A stretch of DNA of 64,000 bases, taken from contig NZ_CAMYBV010000012.1 of NCBI RefSeq assembly GCF_947254095.1, positions 3,811 to 67,810 on the forward strand. The letters run 5' to 3'. The notes beneath the pieces are model-generated. The model had not been told where the DNA came from and did no database searches. It saw only the letters and a list, made by a program, of their open reading frames with translations. Positions 36,014 to 44,643 of this stretch are shown one piece after another; position 1 is the first letter of the stretch, and every line of letters begins with the position of its first letter. Position numbers and translations under genes: made by a program. This stretch comes from an uncultured Mobiluncus sp. (GTDB lineage Bacteria; Actinomycetota; Actinomycetes; Actinomycetales; Actinomycetaceae).

Positions 36014-36571
36014 ATGGCAGGCGACACGATTATCACGGTAATAGGCAACTTGACGGCGGATCCGGAACTTCGCTGGGGCCAGTCTGGCACGGCGTTGGCG
36101 TCTTTCACGATTGCGTCAACTCCGCGTTCGTTTGACCGGGCCTCCAACAGCTGGAAAGACGGCGAAGCCCTGTTCTTGCGGTGTACCGCTTGGCGGGAAC
36201 TGGCGGAAAACGTTGCGGAATCCCTGCACAAGGGGTCGCGCGTCATCGCGCAAGGCCGTTTGCAGCAGCGTTCTTGGGAAGCCCAAGATGGCTCTCGGCG
36301 CACCTCAGTAGAGATGACGGTTGACGAGATTGGTCCGTCTTTGCGGTTTGCTACCGCCTCGGTGAACCGGACTCAGCGCGGTGAGGGAGGCTTTGGTGCC
36401 AACGCGAGTGGCGGCGGCTACAACAGCGTTCCTGGCACAGCTCAGCCGCAGCCCACTTACGGTGCTCCCGCCGGAGGCTCCGACGGGGACGCGTGGGGTT
36501 CGCCCGCGCCCGGCTTCGGCGCCCCGGGGGCTCCGGCTGATTCCAGTTTCCGCGATAATCCACCGTTCTAA
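36014..36571 (+). CDS. ssb: single-stranded DNA-binding protein
   Basis: A 185-aa protein. The OB fold occupies about residues 1-112 (TIITVIGNLTADPELRW at the start, FLRCTAWRELAENVAESL in the middle). A Gly/Pro/Ala-rich flexible linker follows, and the acidic tip DNPPF resembles the DDIPF end that recruits repair and replication partners. It coats single-stranded DNA at forks. GGAGAAAC lies upstream of the ATG. It sits between rpsF and rpsR. Confidence 0.96.
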   Translation: MAGDTIITVIGNLTADPELRWGQSGTALASFTIASTPRSFDRASNSWKDGEALFLRCTAWRELAENVAESLHKGSRVIAQGRLQQRSWEAQDGSRRTSVEMTVDEIGPSLRFATASVNRTQRGEGGFGANASGGGYNSVPGTAQPQPTYGAPAGGSDGDAWGSPAPGFGAPGAPADSSFRDNPPF

Positions 36572-36649
36572 CCGGTTTGCCGCCTTTTTCCCGCGGCATT
36601 CCGGCACAACACAGATAAGTTTTTCAACACGTTATTTAAGGAGATCGAT

Positions 36650-36895
36650 ATGGGTAAGCAGATGCGCAATAACAACAAACCCATTAAGAAAAAGACCAAC
36701 CCCCTAAAGGCTCAAAAGGTTGGCAACATTGACTACAAAGACACCGCTTTGCTGCGCAAGTTCATTTCGGACCGCGGCAAGATTCGCGCCCGGCGCGTCA
36801 CCGGTGTAACCGTCCAGGAACAGCGTCAGATTGCGAAAGCGGTTAAGAACGCCCGCGAAATGGCTTTGCTGCCCTACTCCGGTTCCGGCCGCTAA
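36650..36895 (+). CDS. rpsR: 30S ribosomal protein bS18, cysteine-free type
   Basis: An 81-aa protein recognised by DYKDTALLRKFISDRGKIRARRVTG and AVKNAREMALLPY. The N-terminal CxxC and the NCxxHQR motif of zinc-binding bS18 are replaced (KAQKVGN and GVTVQEQ), so no cysteine remains: a C-minus paralogue that needs no zinc. AAGGAGA lies upstream of ATG 36650. In Mycobacterium the copy in this operon is the zinc type, so the form here is noteworthy. Confidence 0.95.
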   Translation: MGKQMRNNNKPIKKKTNPLKAQKVGNIDYKDTALLRKFISDRGKIRARRVTGVTVQEQRQIAKAVKNAREMALLPYSGSGR

Positions 36896-36916
36896 ATTTG
36901 AGGGAGGAAGTAAACA

Positions 36917-37381
36917 ATGACTCAGAATACGAAAGTTGTTTTGACCCACGAAGTCGCCAAGCTCGGTAACGCTGGCGACGTGGTGGAAGTACGCCCCGGT
37001 TACGCTCGCAACTATCTGTTGCCGCGCCGTTTGGCGATGCCGTGGACCAAGGGATCCCAGGTGGAAATCGACCGGATGAAGGCCGCCTTGGCAAAGAAAC
37101 AGATTGCCTCGATGGAAATCGCTCAGGCGGTGCAAGCCAAGCTTGCCGAGGGCGACCCGGTGTTGATTGATGCCAAGGCCGGCGCGAACGGGCGTCTGTT
37201 TGGGGCTATCACCACCGCTCAGATCGCCGCGGCGGTTAAGGAGCAAAAGGGCGCTGAAATCGACAAGCGCAAAATTGTCATCGAGAAGCCCATCAAGGCA
37301 GTCGGTACCTACCAGCTGACGGTGCGTCTGTTCGAAGAACTGACCTCACCGCTGGAAGTCACGGTGCGAGCCGAAAAGTAG
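36917..37381 (+). CDS. rplI: 50S ribosomal protein bL9
   Basis: A 154-aa protein. The N-terminal domain has VAKLGNAGDVVEVRPGYARNYLLPR, the diagnostic bL9 signature. A long connecting helix and the C-terminal RNA-binding domain (GRLFGAITTAQIAAAV) follow. GAGGGAGGAAG lies upstream. Last gene of the operon, followed by a terminator shared with the convergent dnaB. Confidence 0.97.
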   Translation: MTQNTKVVLTHEVAKLGNAGDVVEVRPGYARNYLLPRRLAMPWTKGSQVEIDRMKAALAKKQIASMEIAQAVQAKLAEGDPVLIDAKAGANGRLFGAITTAQIAAAVKEQKGAEIDKRKIVIEKPIKAVGTYQLTVRLFEELTSPLEVTVRAEK

Positions 37382-37396
37382 AACCTAAATAGAGAA

Positions 37397-37435
37397 CGGT
37401 GCCGGGAACCTGCGGGTTTCCGGCACCGGGCGTTT
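37397..37435. terminator. intrinsic terminator between rplI and dnaB
   Basis: A 14-bp stem (37397-37410 with 37415-37428, one mismatch) with a 4-nt loop is followed by GGCGTTTTT. It ends the rpsF operon. On the other strand it lies immediately after the dnaB stop but lacks an equally good T-run. Confidence 0.85.
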
Positions 37436-38812
37436 TTAGTAATCCGGGGGCGGGGGTTCCTCTTGATTGCGGTGAATCCCCGAAACGAAACGCGAAAACT
37501 TGCCTTGGAACTGCAGGTTTATAATATCGGTGCGTCCATTGCGGTGTTTGGCGATATTGAGGTCAGCTTCGCCGGGACGGTCGTCCGAGTTGTAATATTC
37601 GGGGCGGTGCAGCAACAGCACCAGGTCAGCGTCCTGCTCCAACGAACCCGATTCGCGCAAGTCACTCATCATCGGTTTCTTATCGGTACGGGACTCCGGC
37701 CCACGGTTTAGCTGAGCGACCCCAATGACCGGCACTTCCAGCTCTTTGGCCAAGAGTTTCAAGGACCGCGAAATCTCGGAAACTTCCTGTTGACGCGACT
37801 CGATGCGTTTATGTGAACTCATCAACTGAATGTAGTCCACGACAACGAGGGACAAATCTGTGGAATGCTTCAGACGCCGGCACTTGGCTCGAATATCGGG
37901 CATGGTCAGGTTCGGGGAATCGTCAATGAAGAAAGGCGCGGACTTCATTCGGTTATATGCCGAAGCGATATTGTCCCAGTTAGCTTGGTTCTGAGGGCCG
38001 TCGTTGGGCATCCCCGCAAACAGGAGGGACAGCGGCACGCTAGCCTCCGCTGACAGCATCCTCTTGATAATATCCGCGGCTGACATCTCAAGAGAAAAAA
38101 TCGCCGCCGCCCGTTTCTCTTTCAAAGTCACGTGACGCAAAATATCCAGGGCAAAAGTCGATTTACCCATCGCCGGACGCGCCGCCACAATGATGAGCTG
38201 ACCGGCGTGCAGGCCGTTGGTTACCCGGTCAAAATCGAGGAACCCCGTGTGAACCGTGTGCGGGTCGTCGTCGGTCTGTTGGATTTCGTCCAAGACCGGG
38301 GTCAGCAGTTCGGACAGTGGTCGATAGTCTTCAGAAGTGCGTTTCTCGCTGACCCGGTCCAGTTCGGCGTGGGCGGTGTTGATGAGTTCGTCCGCGTCAG
38401 TAGTGTCGATGGCATAACCGAGTTGGGTGATGCGGGTGCCTGCTTCGACCAAGCCGCGCAAGGTCGCCTGGTCGCGCACAATCTGAGCATAGTAGGCGGC
38501 GTTAGCGGCCGTAGGTACCGAGTGGATAACGGTGTGAATGTAATCCAAGCCACCGACGCGGGAGAGCTGACCCCGTTTTTCCAGTTCGGCAGGAACCGTC
38601 ACCGGATCGGAAGCCGCTCCCGCCGCGTAGAGGTCCAGGATCGTGTTGAAAATAATCTCGTGACGTGAGTCATAGAAATCGCTGGGCAGCAGCAGCTTAT
38701 AGGTGTCGGCGATGGCGTTCTTGGACAGAATCATGGCGCCGAGCACACATTGCTCAGCCAAGATGTTGTGGGGGGGAATCCGGTCGACAGCCAGATTATT
38801 TTGTTCCTCCAC
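37436..38812 (-). CDS. dnaB: replicative DNA helicase DnaB
   Basis: A 458-aa hexameric helicase that unwinds DNA at the fork. The N-terminal domain starts RIPPHNILAEQCVLGAMILSK. The RecA-like domain has Walker A ARPAMGKST, then VVVDYIQLM and GVAQLNRGPESR with the arginine finger region. No intein is seen. GTG 38812 is set because AAAGGAGG (38817-38824) lies 4 nt upstream; a GTG at 38833 would place that ribosome site inside the gene. The upstream region carries a dense DnaA-box cluster. Confidence 0.95.
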   Translation of the reverse strand: MEEQNNLAVDRIPPHNILAEQCVLGAMILSKNAIADTYKLLLPSDFYDSRHEIIFNTILDLYAAGAASDPVTVPAELEKRGQLSRVGGLDYIHTVIHSVPTAANAAYYAQIVRDQATLRGLVEAGTRITQLGYAIDTTDADELINTAHAELDRVSEKRTSEDYRPLSELLTPVLDEIQQTDDDPHTVHTGFLDFDRVTNGLHAGQLIIVAARPAMGKSTFALDILRHVTLKEKRAAAIFSLEMSAADIIKRMLSAEASVPLSLLFAGMPNDGPQNQANWDNIASAYNRMKSAPFFIDDSPNLTMPDIRAKCRRLKHSTDLSLVVVDYIQLMSSHKRIESRQQEVSEISRSLKLLAKELEVPVIGVAQLNRGPESRTDKKPMMSDLRESGSLEQDADLVLLLHRPEYYNSDDRPGEADLNIAKHRNGRTDIINLQFQGKFSRFVSGIHRNQEEPPPPDY

Positions 38813-38926
38813 GCGGCCTCCTTTCACCGACACTTCACCCCCGCCTGAAAGGGGTTGAAAGATAGATATCCGGGCTCAAACCTACGCTTTCGGTTCTGAC
38901 TTAGCAAACCATTTTGGTGGAAAATA

Positions 38927-39262
38927 GGTGGATAACCCCGAACAAGTCTGTGGATAACCGGTGGGTAAGGCGGTGAATTGTTTTTTTAAGTTTTTTATCA
39001 CCTAGGCTCGTCTGTCAAAGTTATGTGAGATGTTGTGGGTTGGGAACCCACATGTTATCCACAGTCGCTGTGAATTAAAAATCGCCACATAAAATTCTCC
39101 AAACCTTTCACTACAGAAATAAGGTTCCACCGCTCAAACAGGGCATGAGCTGGGTATTTGGCATAGCAAAATGCCTCTTTAGCACACTTGAGGGCGTTTA
39201 TGCAAGAAACGAGGAGGAAATGTGTTTCAAAAAAACGCAATTTTATCCACAGGTTATCCACA
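38927..39262. promoter_or_regulatory. DnaA-box cluster upstream of dnaB
   Basis: Four perfect TTATCCACA boxes: 38949-38957 (reverse), 39055-39063, 39243-39251 and 39254-39262 (forward). GGTGGATAA at 38927-38935 is 8 of 9; weaker matches lie at 38960-38968 and 39309-39317. A run rich in T (38980-38998) sits between. The whole spacer 38813-39489 (677 bp) has no convincing gene. This is a richer cluster than the dnaA-dnaN spacer. It may be a second origin element, a DnaA titration or reactivation site, or a dnaB control region. Confidence 0.8.
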
Positions 39263-39489
39263 CCCCCGAAAAATCGCGGGAAAACCCGAAAAACCGTGGC
39301 GCCGAACTCGTGAATAACCAAGGTTTGAAAAAATAAAATCCCAATCTGTGACACAGGGATAACCTGGACGTTTACCAAGAAAACCCCAAGAAAAGCCCTC
39401 GACCTGGTATTTGCCCTTCTAATTCTCATGTAGAATGTGCAAAGTCAGCTCAAAGCTGAGCCGATTAAACACGAAAGGCACGCGAAAGT

Positions 39490-41193
39490 ATGAGTGTGAA
39501 GGAAGTCCCTCCGGTCGACAAACACGATGTGGAGCAATCTGAGGGCGAAAAGAAAATCTCAAAGGTCCGTTTGATTGGGCTTTTCGGTGGCGTCATCCTG
39601 GGTGCCATCGTTTACTTTTTAATTCCTCGTGACGCGGTGGACATTATTACGCAGTCCGTTGGCGCCGACGTCATCGAAGAAGAAGAAATGAATGTGGGCG
39701 CGGTGTACCTGGTCGCCGGTATCGCGGTCATGATGGCTATCTGGTGGATGACCGAAGCTATCTCCCTGGCGGCTACGGCAATGGTTCCGCTGGTGTTATT
39801 CCCGCTGCTGGGAGTTAACGACTATGCGGGCACCGCCGGATCCTATGCTTCGGACACGATTTACCTGTTCATGGGCGGGTTCATCCTGGCTATCGCCATG
39901 CAGCGCTGGCACTTTGACCGGCGTGTGGCGCTGGGTATCGTCCGCATCGTCGGGGTCAAACCCCGCCGCCTGGTGCTGGGCTTTATGATTGCTACCGGGT
40001 TCATCTCGATGTGGGTGTCCAACACCGCAACCGCTGTGATGATGCTGCCCATCGGCCTGTCCGTGATTCAGCTGTTTGAATCCGCTCAGGACAAAAACGC
40101 CGCCGTTAGTAAAGGTCTGGATGTGGAAGCCGCCTACGGCGGAGCTATCCACGGTGGTGTCATGTCCGGTCTGTTGAACGAAGGCGACGACGTGGCCTCA
40201 ACCACGGCGGAAAAGCACGGTATCAAGCGGTCCAACTTCGCTGTCGGTTTGATGTTGGCCATCGCCTACTCGGCCTCTATCGGCTCGCTGGCGACCCCCA
40301 TCGGGACTCCGCCGAACACCCTTTTGAAGGCATACATGAGCGATACCCTGCACTACGACATCAACTTCGGCAAGTGGTTCCTGATGGGTCTGCCGATGGT
40401 TATTGTCTTTACGCTGTTCGCCTGGTGGATTTTGACCTTCGTCATGTTCAAGCCGGAAATCGAGGAAATCCCCGGTGGCAAGGAACTCATCAACGAGGAA
40501 TACGCCAAGCTCGGGAAACTACGCGGCGGCGAACTGCTGGTTATGTTGCTGTTCCTCTTGGCCGTGTTCTGCTGGATTTTCGTGCCGCTGATTTTGAAGG
40601 CCACCGGTATCGAAGGCCCGAAGAAGCTCGACGCTATCGTGGCGATGAGCGTAGCGGTGCTGCTGTTCATTATTCCCGGCAAGACCAACGGGGAACGTCT
40701 GGTGACGTGGAACGAAGCCAAGACGATTCCGTGGGACATCTTGCTGCTGTTCGGTGGCGGTCTGTCACTGTCCAAGCAGTTCCAGCACACCGGCTTGTCC
40801 AACTACATCGGTGAGATGGTGAAGGGACTGGCGGGTGCGCCCATTGTGATTATCGTCCTGGCCGTGGCTGCCCTGGTGCTGGCGCTGACCGAGTTGACCT
40901 CGAACACCGCTACCGCGGCCGCGTTCCTGCCGATTATCGGTGGCGTGGCTATGGGTATCGGTCTGCAAGGCCCGAACGTGATGATTATGACGATTCCGGC
41001 CGCTCTGGCTGCGACCTGCGCGTTTATGCTACCGGTCGCGACCCCGCCAAACGCTATCGCTTACGGTTCTGGGTACCTCAAGATTGCGGATATGATCAAG
41101 GGCGGTTTCATCATCGCCCTGGTGGGCTTGGTGTTGATTACCATCACCGTATTTGCCTTGGCTATCCCCATCTTCGGTTTGGCTCTGCCATAA
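39490..41193 (+). CDS. DASS-family (SLC13) dicarboxylate transporter
   Basis: A 567-aa sodium-coupled anion symporter with about 12 hydrophobic segments. The two diagnostic SNT motifs are present: WVSNTATAVMMLPIG and ELTSNTATAAAFLPI, each bordering a substrate and sodium site. Substrates of the family are C4-dicarboxylates, citrate or sulfate; succinate or malate would suit an anaerobic fermenter, but this is inference. The first 30 residues are hydrophilic. A strong terminator follows at 41214-41250. Confidence 0.92.
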   Translation: MSVKEVPPVDKHDVEQSEGEKKISKVRLIGLFGGVILGAIVYFLIPRDAVDIITQSVGADVIEEEEMNVGAVYLVAGIAVMMAIWWMTEAISLAATAMVPLVLFPLLGVNDYAGTAGSYASDTIYLFMGGFILAIAMQRWHFDRRVALGIVRIVGVKPRRLVLGFMIATGFISMWVSNTATAVMMLPIGLSVIQLFESAQDKNAAVSKGLDVEAAYGGAIHGGVMSGLLNEGDDVASTTAEKHGIKRSNFAVGLMLAIAYSASIGSLATPIGTPPNTLLKAYMSDTLHYDINFGKWFLMGLPMVIVFTLFAWWILTFVMFKPEIEEIPGGKELINEEYAKLGKLRGGELLVMLLFLLAVFCWIFVPLILKATGIEGPKKLDAIVAMSVAVLLFIIPGKTNGERLVTWNEAKTIPWDILLLFGGGLSLSKQFQHTGLSNYIGEMVKGLAGAPIVIIVLAVAALVLALTELTSNTATAAAFLPIIGGVAMGIGLQGPNVMIMTIPAALAATCAFMLPVATPPNAIAYGSGYLKIADMIKGGFIIALVGLVLITITVFALAIPIFGLALP

Positions 41194-41213
41194 ACGATGG
41201 CTAGTTACAAACG

Positions 41214-41250
41214 TGTCGGTCGGCGGGTTTCGCCGGCCGACAGGTTTTTA
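41214..41250 (+). terminator. intrinsic terminator after the DASS transporter gene
   Basis: A 12-bp stem (41214-41225 with 41231-41242, one G-U pair) and a 5-nt loop are followed by GGTTTTTA. The last bases overlap the stop of the convergent gene at 41248. Confidence 0.88.
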
Positions 41251-42393
41251 ATCGTGCAAGCCCGGTGCAGTGCGGGGGCGTGGGGGAGGATCGCTGAGGC
41301 GAGCCAGGAGAGCCTCCAGCGGACCCTTGCCAAACCGTAACCGCCACAGGCTCGCGGCCAGCAGGAAAACCGCAATCATAATGATGAGGGAGGGGATGAG
41401 CCCGGGATACCCGAACAGACGGAACGTAATCGCGTGCCAGATGACGTGGAGGGTATAGGTGGTCAGCGCCATCGAACCCAACGCTGCCACCGGGGACAAA
41501 AACCGGTTGAAGGTCGGCCCTGCCAGCAGCAACAGGGAAGTCAGTCCGATGCACCAAGCGGTATTGGCCACGGTTTCCGCTACGGAATCCGTATGTGGAG
41601 CGATATAGACCAGGGTTTGATACCAAAACTGGGCCGGGGTGGGGTTGGCGATAGACAGGGTGTCTTGATTGAGAATGACCCCGGAAATGCGTCCCAGACG
41701 TAGCGAATCAATGGCGGTGCCGACCCCGAAAACCACGAAAGCCACACCCAGCCCGAGGCCCGCCCCGACCTTCTGCAGTCGACGCGACCGCGGGCTCGTC
41801 CCCGCCCAACCAAAACGCCACAGAATCAGTCCGGTCAATACATAGATGAGGAACGTGGGCATCTGATAGTCATTGAGTCCCAGGACGACCCCGATTTCGG
41901 ACGGTAAAAACAGCAGATTGAGGTAGTGCCACAGCGGAATACCCACCACCAGCAACAGTCCGATGACCCACAGCAGGCTCCGAACGGAGAGGCCAGAAAG
42001 GAACAGGGCGCAAATCATCCACACCCCGTAGTTATCGAGAATCAGCAGGATACGGGTGTTGAAAAGGCTGAGCAGGGCAGCGATGAGGATTAAGACAGCG
42101 GCACGCACCAGGATTTTTTCACTGTAATAGCGACGCGACAGTGCGGGGGAGTCGGCAAAACGCCGCGCCATCCGGTCTTGCATGATGCCCATCGAAACCC
42201 CCGCGAGAAGTGCGAAGAGCGGGGCGGAACGTCCGTGAGACAAGGCCATCACGCTAGAGACGGGACCTTGCACCGAAACCCACATATGCGCGGTGAACAT
42301 CCCCAAAATGGCCAGGCCGCGAGCCATATCCAAGCCGACGACCCGACCGGTCAGAGCCGGGCGCCCCAGCAGCCGCTGCGCAAAATCCGTCAC
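41248..42393 (-). CDS. DUF418/DUF1624-like polytopic membrane protein
   Basis: A 381-aa protein with about ten hydrophobic segments. Its start VVGLDMARGLAILGMFTAHM resembles DUF1624/heparan-acetyltransferase-like and DUF418 proteins, and the end GKGPLEALLARLSD matches the DUF418 tail. The histidine in FTAHM is where the acetyltransferase relatives hold their acceptor residue, so transfer of an acyl group to a surface glycan is possible but unproven. It lies 105 bp downstream of the response-regulator gene on the same strand, so it may be part of or regulated by that system. Confidence 0.7.
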   Translation of the reverse strand: MTDFAQRLLGRPALTGRVVGLDMARGLAILGMFTAHMWVSVQGPVSSVMALSHGRSAPLFALLAGVSMGIMQDRMARRFADSPALSRRYYSEKILVRAAVLILIAALLSLFNTRILLILDNYGVWMICALFLSGLSVRSLLWVIGLLLVVGIPLWHYLNLLFLPSEIGVVLGLNDYQMPTFLIYVLTGLILWRFGWAGTSPRSRRLQKVGAGLGLGVAFVVFGVGTAIDSLRLGRISGVILNQDTLSIANPTPAQFWYQTLVYIAPHTDSVAETVANTAWCIGLTSLLLLAGPTFNRFLSPVAALGSMALTTYTLHVIWHAITFRLFGYPGLIPSLIIMIAVFLLAASLWRLRFGKGPLEALLARLSDPPPRPRTAPGLHD

Positions 42394-42498
42394 AGAGGCA
42401 GTCTAGCTGACTTGGGGAGTGGAACTGATATTGCCGGAAATCACGTTTCATTCAAAACAATTTTGTCAAAGTATGGTGGGAAATTGTAACACGTTTGG

Positions 42499-43176
42499 TT
42501 AAACCGGTGGTGCCTGGTCCAGACCCAGACGGATTATCTGCATGGTCAATTCTCCGCGGCGCATACCAAGTTTTGCGAGGGCACATTTCACGTACGTACT
42601 CACGGTATTTATGGACAGTCCGGTTTCGGCCGCGATTTCTTTGTTGGAGTAAGCCTTGCCTATGAGTTGAACGACTTGGCGTAAATGCTGGGGTAAAGCA
42701 TCGATTTGGGATTGCAGCTGCAGGTTAGCAGGTTGAGGATTGGTTGACACGAAATAATCCATAACCATAGATAACGGCTTGTTATCCAGGGCGTTCCCGC
42801 CTCTGTACACCCGTTTAATGGCCTCACCAATCTCGCGGAACTCAGTCTCTTTGGTCAGAAATCCTTTTGCTCCGGCTGTTAAGGCCGCACGTAGCATATC
42901 GGGACGTTCAAAAGCGGTCAGCATAATAATCCGTTCGTCCGGATTGTGTGTCAGCGCGGATGTAACCGTTTCAATACCACTCATCCCCGGCATGGCCACA
43001 TCTAATAGCACCACATCGTGATTTGTGTTCTCAATGAGATTCATCACCTCAAGACCGTTCCCTGCCTTGCCGACGATTGTTATGTAATCCAAACTGTTCA
43101 GGAGGATGCTCATCTCGTGCATATAAAGGTCATCATCGTCTGCAAAAATGACCTTAATAACTTCCTGTCCGCTCAC
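42499..43176 (-). CDS. NarL/LuxR-type response regulator
   Basis: A 225-aa regulator. The receiver domain has acidic residues 13-16 (DDDD), phospho-acceptor Asp59 in VVLLDVAMPG, Thr87 and Lys109. The C-terminal LuxR-type helix-turn-helix has AYSNKEIAAETGLSINTVSTY. GTG 43176 overlaps the kinase stop by 4 nt (GTGA), so the two are translationally coupled; an upstream ATG at 43221 would extend 15 residues into the kinase gene. Partner of the HisKA_3 kinase, by position and type. Base use looks more AT-rich than the surrounding housekeeping genes. Confidence 0.93.
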   Translation of the reverse strand: MSGQEVIKVIFADDDDLYMHEMSILLNSLDYITIVGKAGNGLEVMNLIENTNHDVVLLDVAMPGMSGIETVTSALTHNPDERIIMLTAFERPDMLRAALTAGAKGFLTKETEFREIGEAIKRVYRGGNALDNKPLSMVMDYFVSTNPQPANLQLQSQIDALPQHLRQVVQLIGKAYSNKEIAAETGLSINTVSTYVKCALAKLGMRRGELTMQIIRLGLDQAPPV

Positions 43177-44321
43177 TTTGTCACTTCCATCTCGAGAGGG
43201 ATGGTGATGTGTAACACCCAATGCTCCCCAGTCCGTCCCGCCTCGAGGACACCACCTGAAATATGAACTTGCTCCCCCAAAAGTTTCAAACCCCTGCCGC
43301 TGCTCAACACCGGATTGACAGAGAAAGAACTAATTGAATTCATCATCGTGAAATCTACTATTCCTTCCGTATTGTCAACCTCAATAGACACACGACACGG
43401 CTTTTCAGGGTTGCCGTACTTTATCAAGTTCGTCAGGGCTTCACGGACACATTCACGCAACAAGCTGGTGACGGTGGTACTCAGTGTGCGCAGGTTCTCA
43501 GGGTCGGTGTCGATTTCTACGTTGAAGCCAAATCCCGTCGCGATGTCTCTAGCCGTATCTAGCGAGGTGGCGAGGGGTGTGGGGGTTGCTTTCAGTGTAG
43601 GGTTTTGTCCCAGCACACTTAATGTTCTTCGCAGTTCGCTGAGGGCTCGCACAGACTCTCCATGCAGCAACTCCAAGCGTAGTCTGGTTTCCTCACTTGT
43701 TTCGGGGGAACCCTTAGCATCTTCCAATAGTTTGGCCGACAGGGTTGTCAATCGGGAGAGCGTTCCTGCTGTATAGTTGTGCAACTCTGCTGACAATTCC
43801 TGCTTGGTCTGTAATTGAGCTAATTCGTAACGGTGTTGTTCCATCACCGAATGTATGTTCAGTCGCAAATTTTCTTCAATGTACTGGCGCAGCACAAAAC
43901 CTGCCCCGAAAGCAAAAAGCAGGAGCAAGGCGTAAAAAACGCTGGCAATCGTATTGTATTTACCAGCAAAACCAATCAATATCGCGAGTGAACTGACGAG
44001 CGTTGCAATCAAGCTCTGCTTCCACCAGCCGCGCCAAGACCAGTCAAAAATCACCGGAATCGTCAAGTACACCACCAGACCAAATTCAACCGTGGGTACC
44101 ACATTCATAGCAACGACAGCAGCAATAAAAACCCATCCACCTACGCGAGGGAAAAATATGTAGCCAAGGAAAACTACGAATCCGATTAGTTCACCTAAAA
44201 CACTCCAGGGGTTGTCACGAATTCGGATAATGCTGAAGTCAAGAACAACACCAAGGAGCAGCACAGCTAAAAGAATCTTATTCCTGGAAATCCAGGGTAA
44301 ACAAGGTTTTGTAAGGTGCAA
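43173..44321 (-). CDS. polytopic HisKA_3 sensor histidine kinase
   Basis: A 382-aa kinase with five or six hydrophobic segments in residues 14-146, short loops and no sizeable extracellular domain. The HisKA_3 dimerisation helix has phospho-acceptor His181 in AELHNYTAG. An HATPase domain (N box LRECVREALTNLIKYGN, G box GRGLKLLGEQV) follows. Kinases of this layout, such as ComP, sense small or membrane-soluble signals. TTG 44321 follows GGGAGGGAAG. A 45-codon peptide gene ends 25 nt upstream on the same strand and is a candidate ligand or accessory factor. Confidence 0.9.
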   Translation of the reverse strand: MHLTKPCLPWISRNKILLAVLLLGVVLDFSIIRIRDNPWSVLGELIGFVVFLGYIFFPRVGGWVFIAAVVAMNVVPTVEFGLVVYLTIPVIFDWSWRGWWKQSLIATLVSSLAILIGFAGKYNTIASVFYALLLLFAFGAGFVLRQYIEENLRLNIHSVMEQHRYELAQLQTKQELSAELHNYTAGTLSRLTTLSAKLLEDAKGSPETSEETRLRLELLHGESVRALSELRRTLSVLGQNPTLKATPTPLATSLDTARDIATGFGFNVEIDTDPENLRTLSTTVTSLLRECVREALTNLIKYGNPEKPCRVSIEVDNTEGIVDFTMMNSISSFSVNPVLSSGRGLKLLGEQVHISGGVLEAGRTGEHWVLHITIPLEMEVTK

Positions 44322-44346
44322 ACTTCCCTCCCCATGATGCTTAGAC

Positions 44347-44484
44347 TCAGCATAGCTGGGGAATGATGTCGCAGATTGTGATTTCAGAGTGTTCCTCGGC
44401 TATTAAGTCGCTGTGCGGCCCACAGGCTCCGAGAGTCAGACCCACGGTGCCTAGAAAAACAATTTGAACAGCAATAATACGCAT
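44347..44484 (-). CDS. small lipobox-containing peptide, kinase-linked
   Basis: A 45-codon ORF. ATG 44484 has a good ribosome site, GAGGAAG (44490-44496), 5 nt upstream. Residues 1-20 form a short, weakly charged n-region and a hydrophobic core ending LTLGAC, a lipobox with Cys21. The predicted mature part is 25 residues, acidic, with two further cysteines at 38 and 45, the last being the C-terminal residue. It stops 25 nt before the kinase start, giving an operon peptide-kinase-regulator. It resembles peptide-pheromone or lipoprotein-accessory arrangements. No family is recognised; translation is unproven. Confidence 0.6.
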   Translation of the reverse strand: MRIIAVQIVFLGTVGLTLGACGPHSDLIAEEHSEITICDIIPQLC

Positions 44485-44542
44485 CAAAGCTTCCTCGTAA
44501 AGATGTTTAAACGCACTCTATCGGAATCGTCTCTGAGGTGGA

Positions 44543-44562
44543 ATACCCCAATTTTGGGATAT
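44543..44562. promoter_or_regulatory. palindromic operator candidate in divergent promoter region
   Basis: ATACCCCAA (44543-44551) and TTGGGATAT (44554-44562) form an inverted repeat with one mismatch and a 2-bp spacer. It lies between the leftward peptide-kinase-regulator operon (start 44484) and the rightward 212-aa gene (start 44644). NarL-type regulators bind such symmetrical sites, so this is a plausible target of the linked regulator. Confidence 0.5.
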
Positions 44563-44643
44563 TTTCATGACTGCAGTTTTGCCCTAGTGTGGGAGGTGAC
44601 GGTCAAACCGGCCATAAATTCGTGTGAAAAGAGGGGCTTTGCA

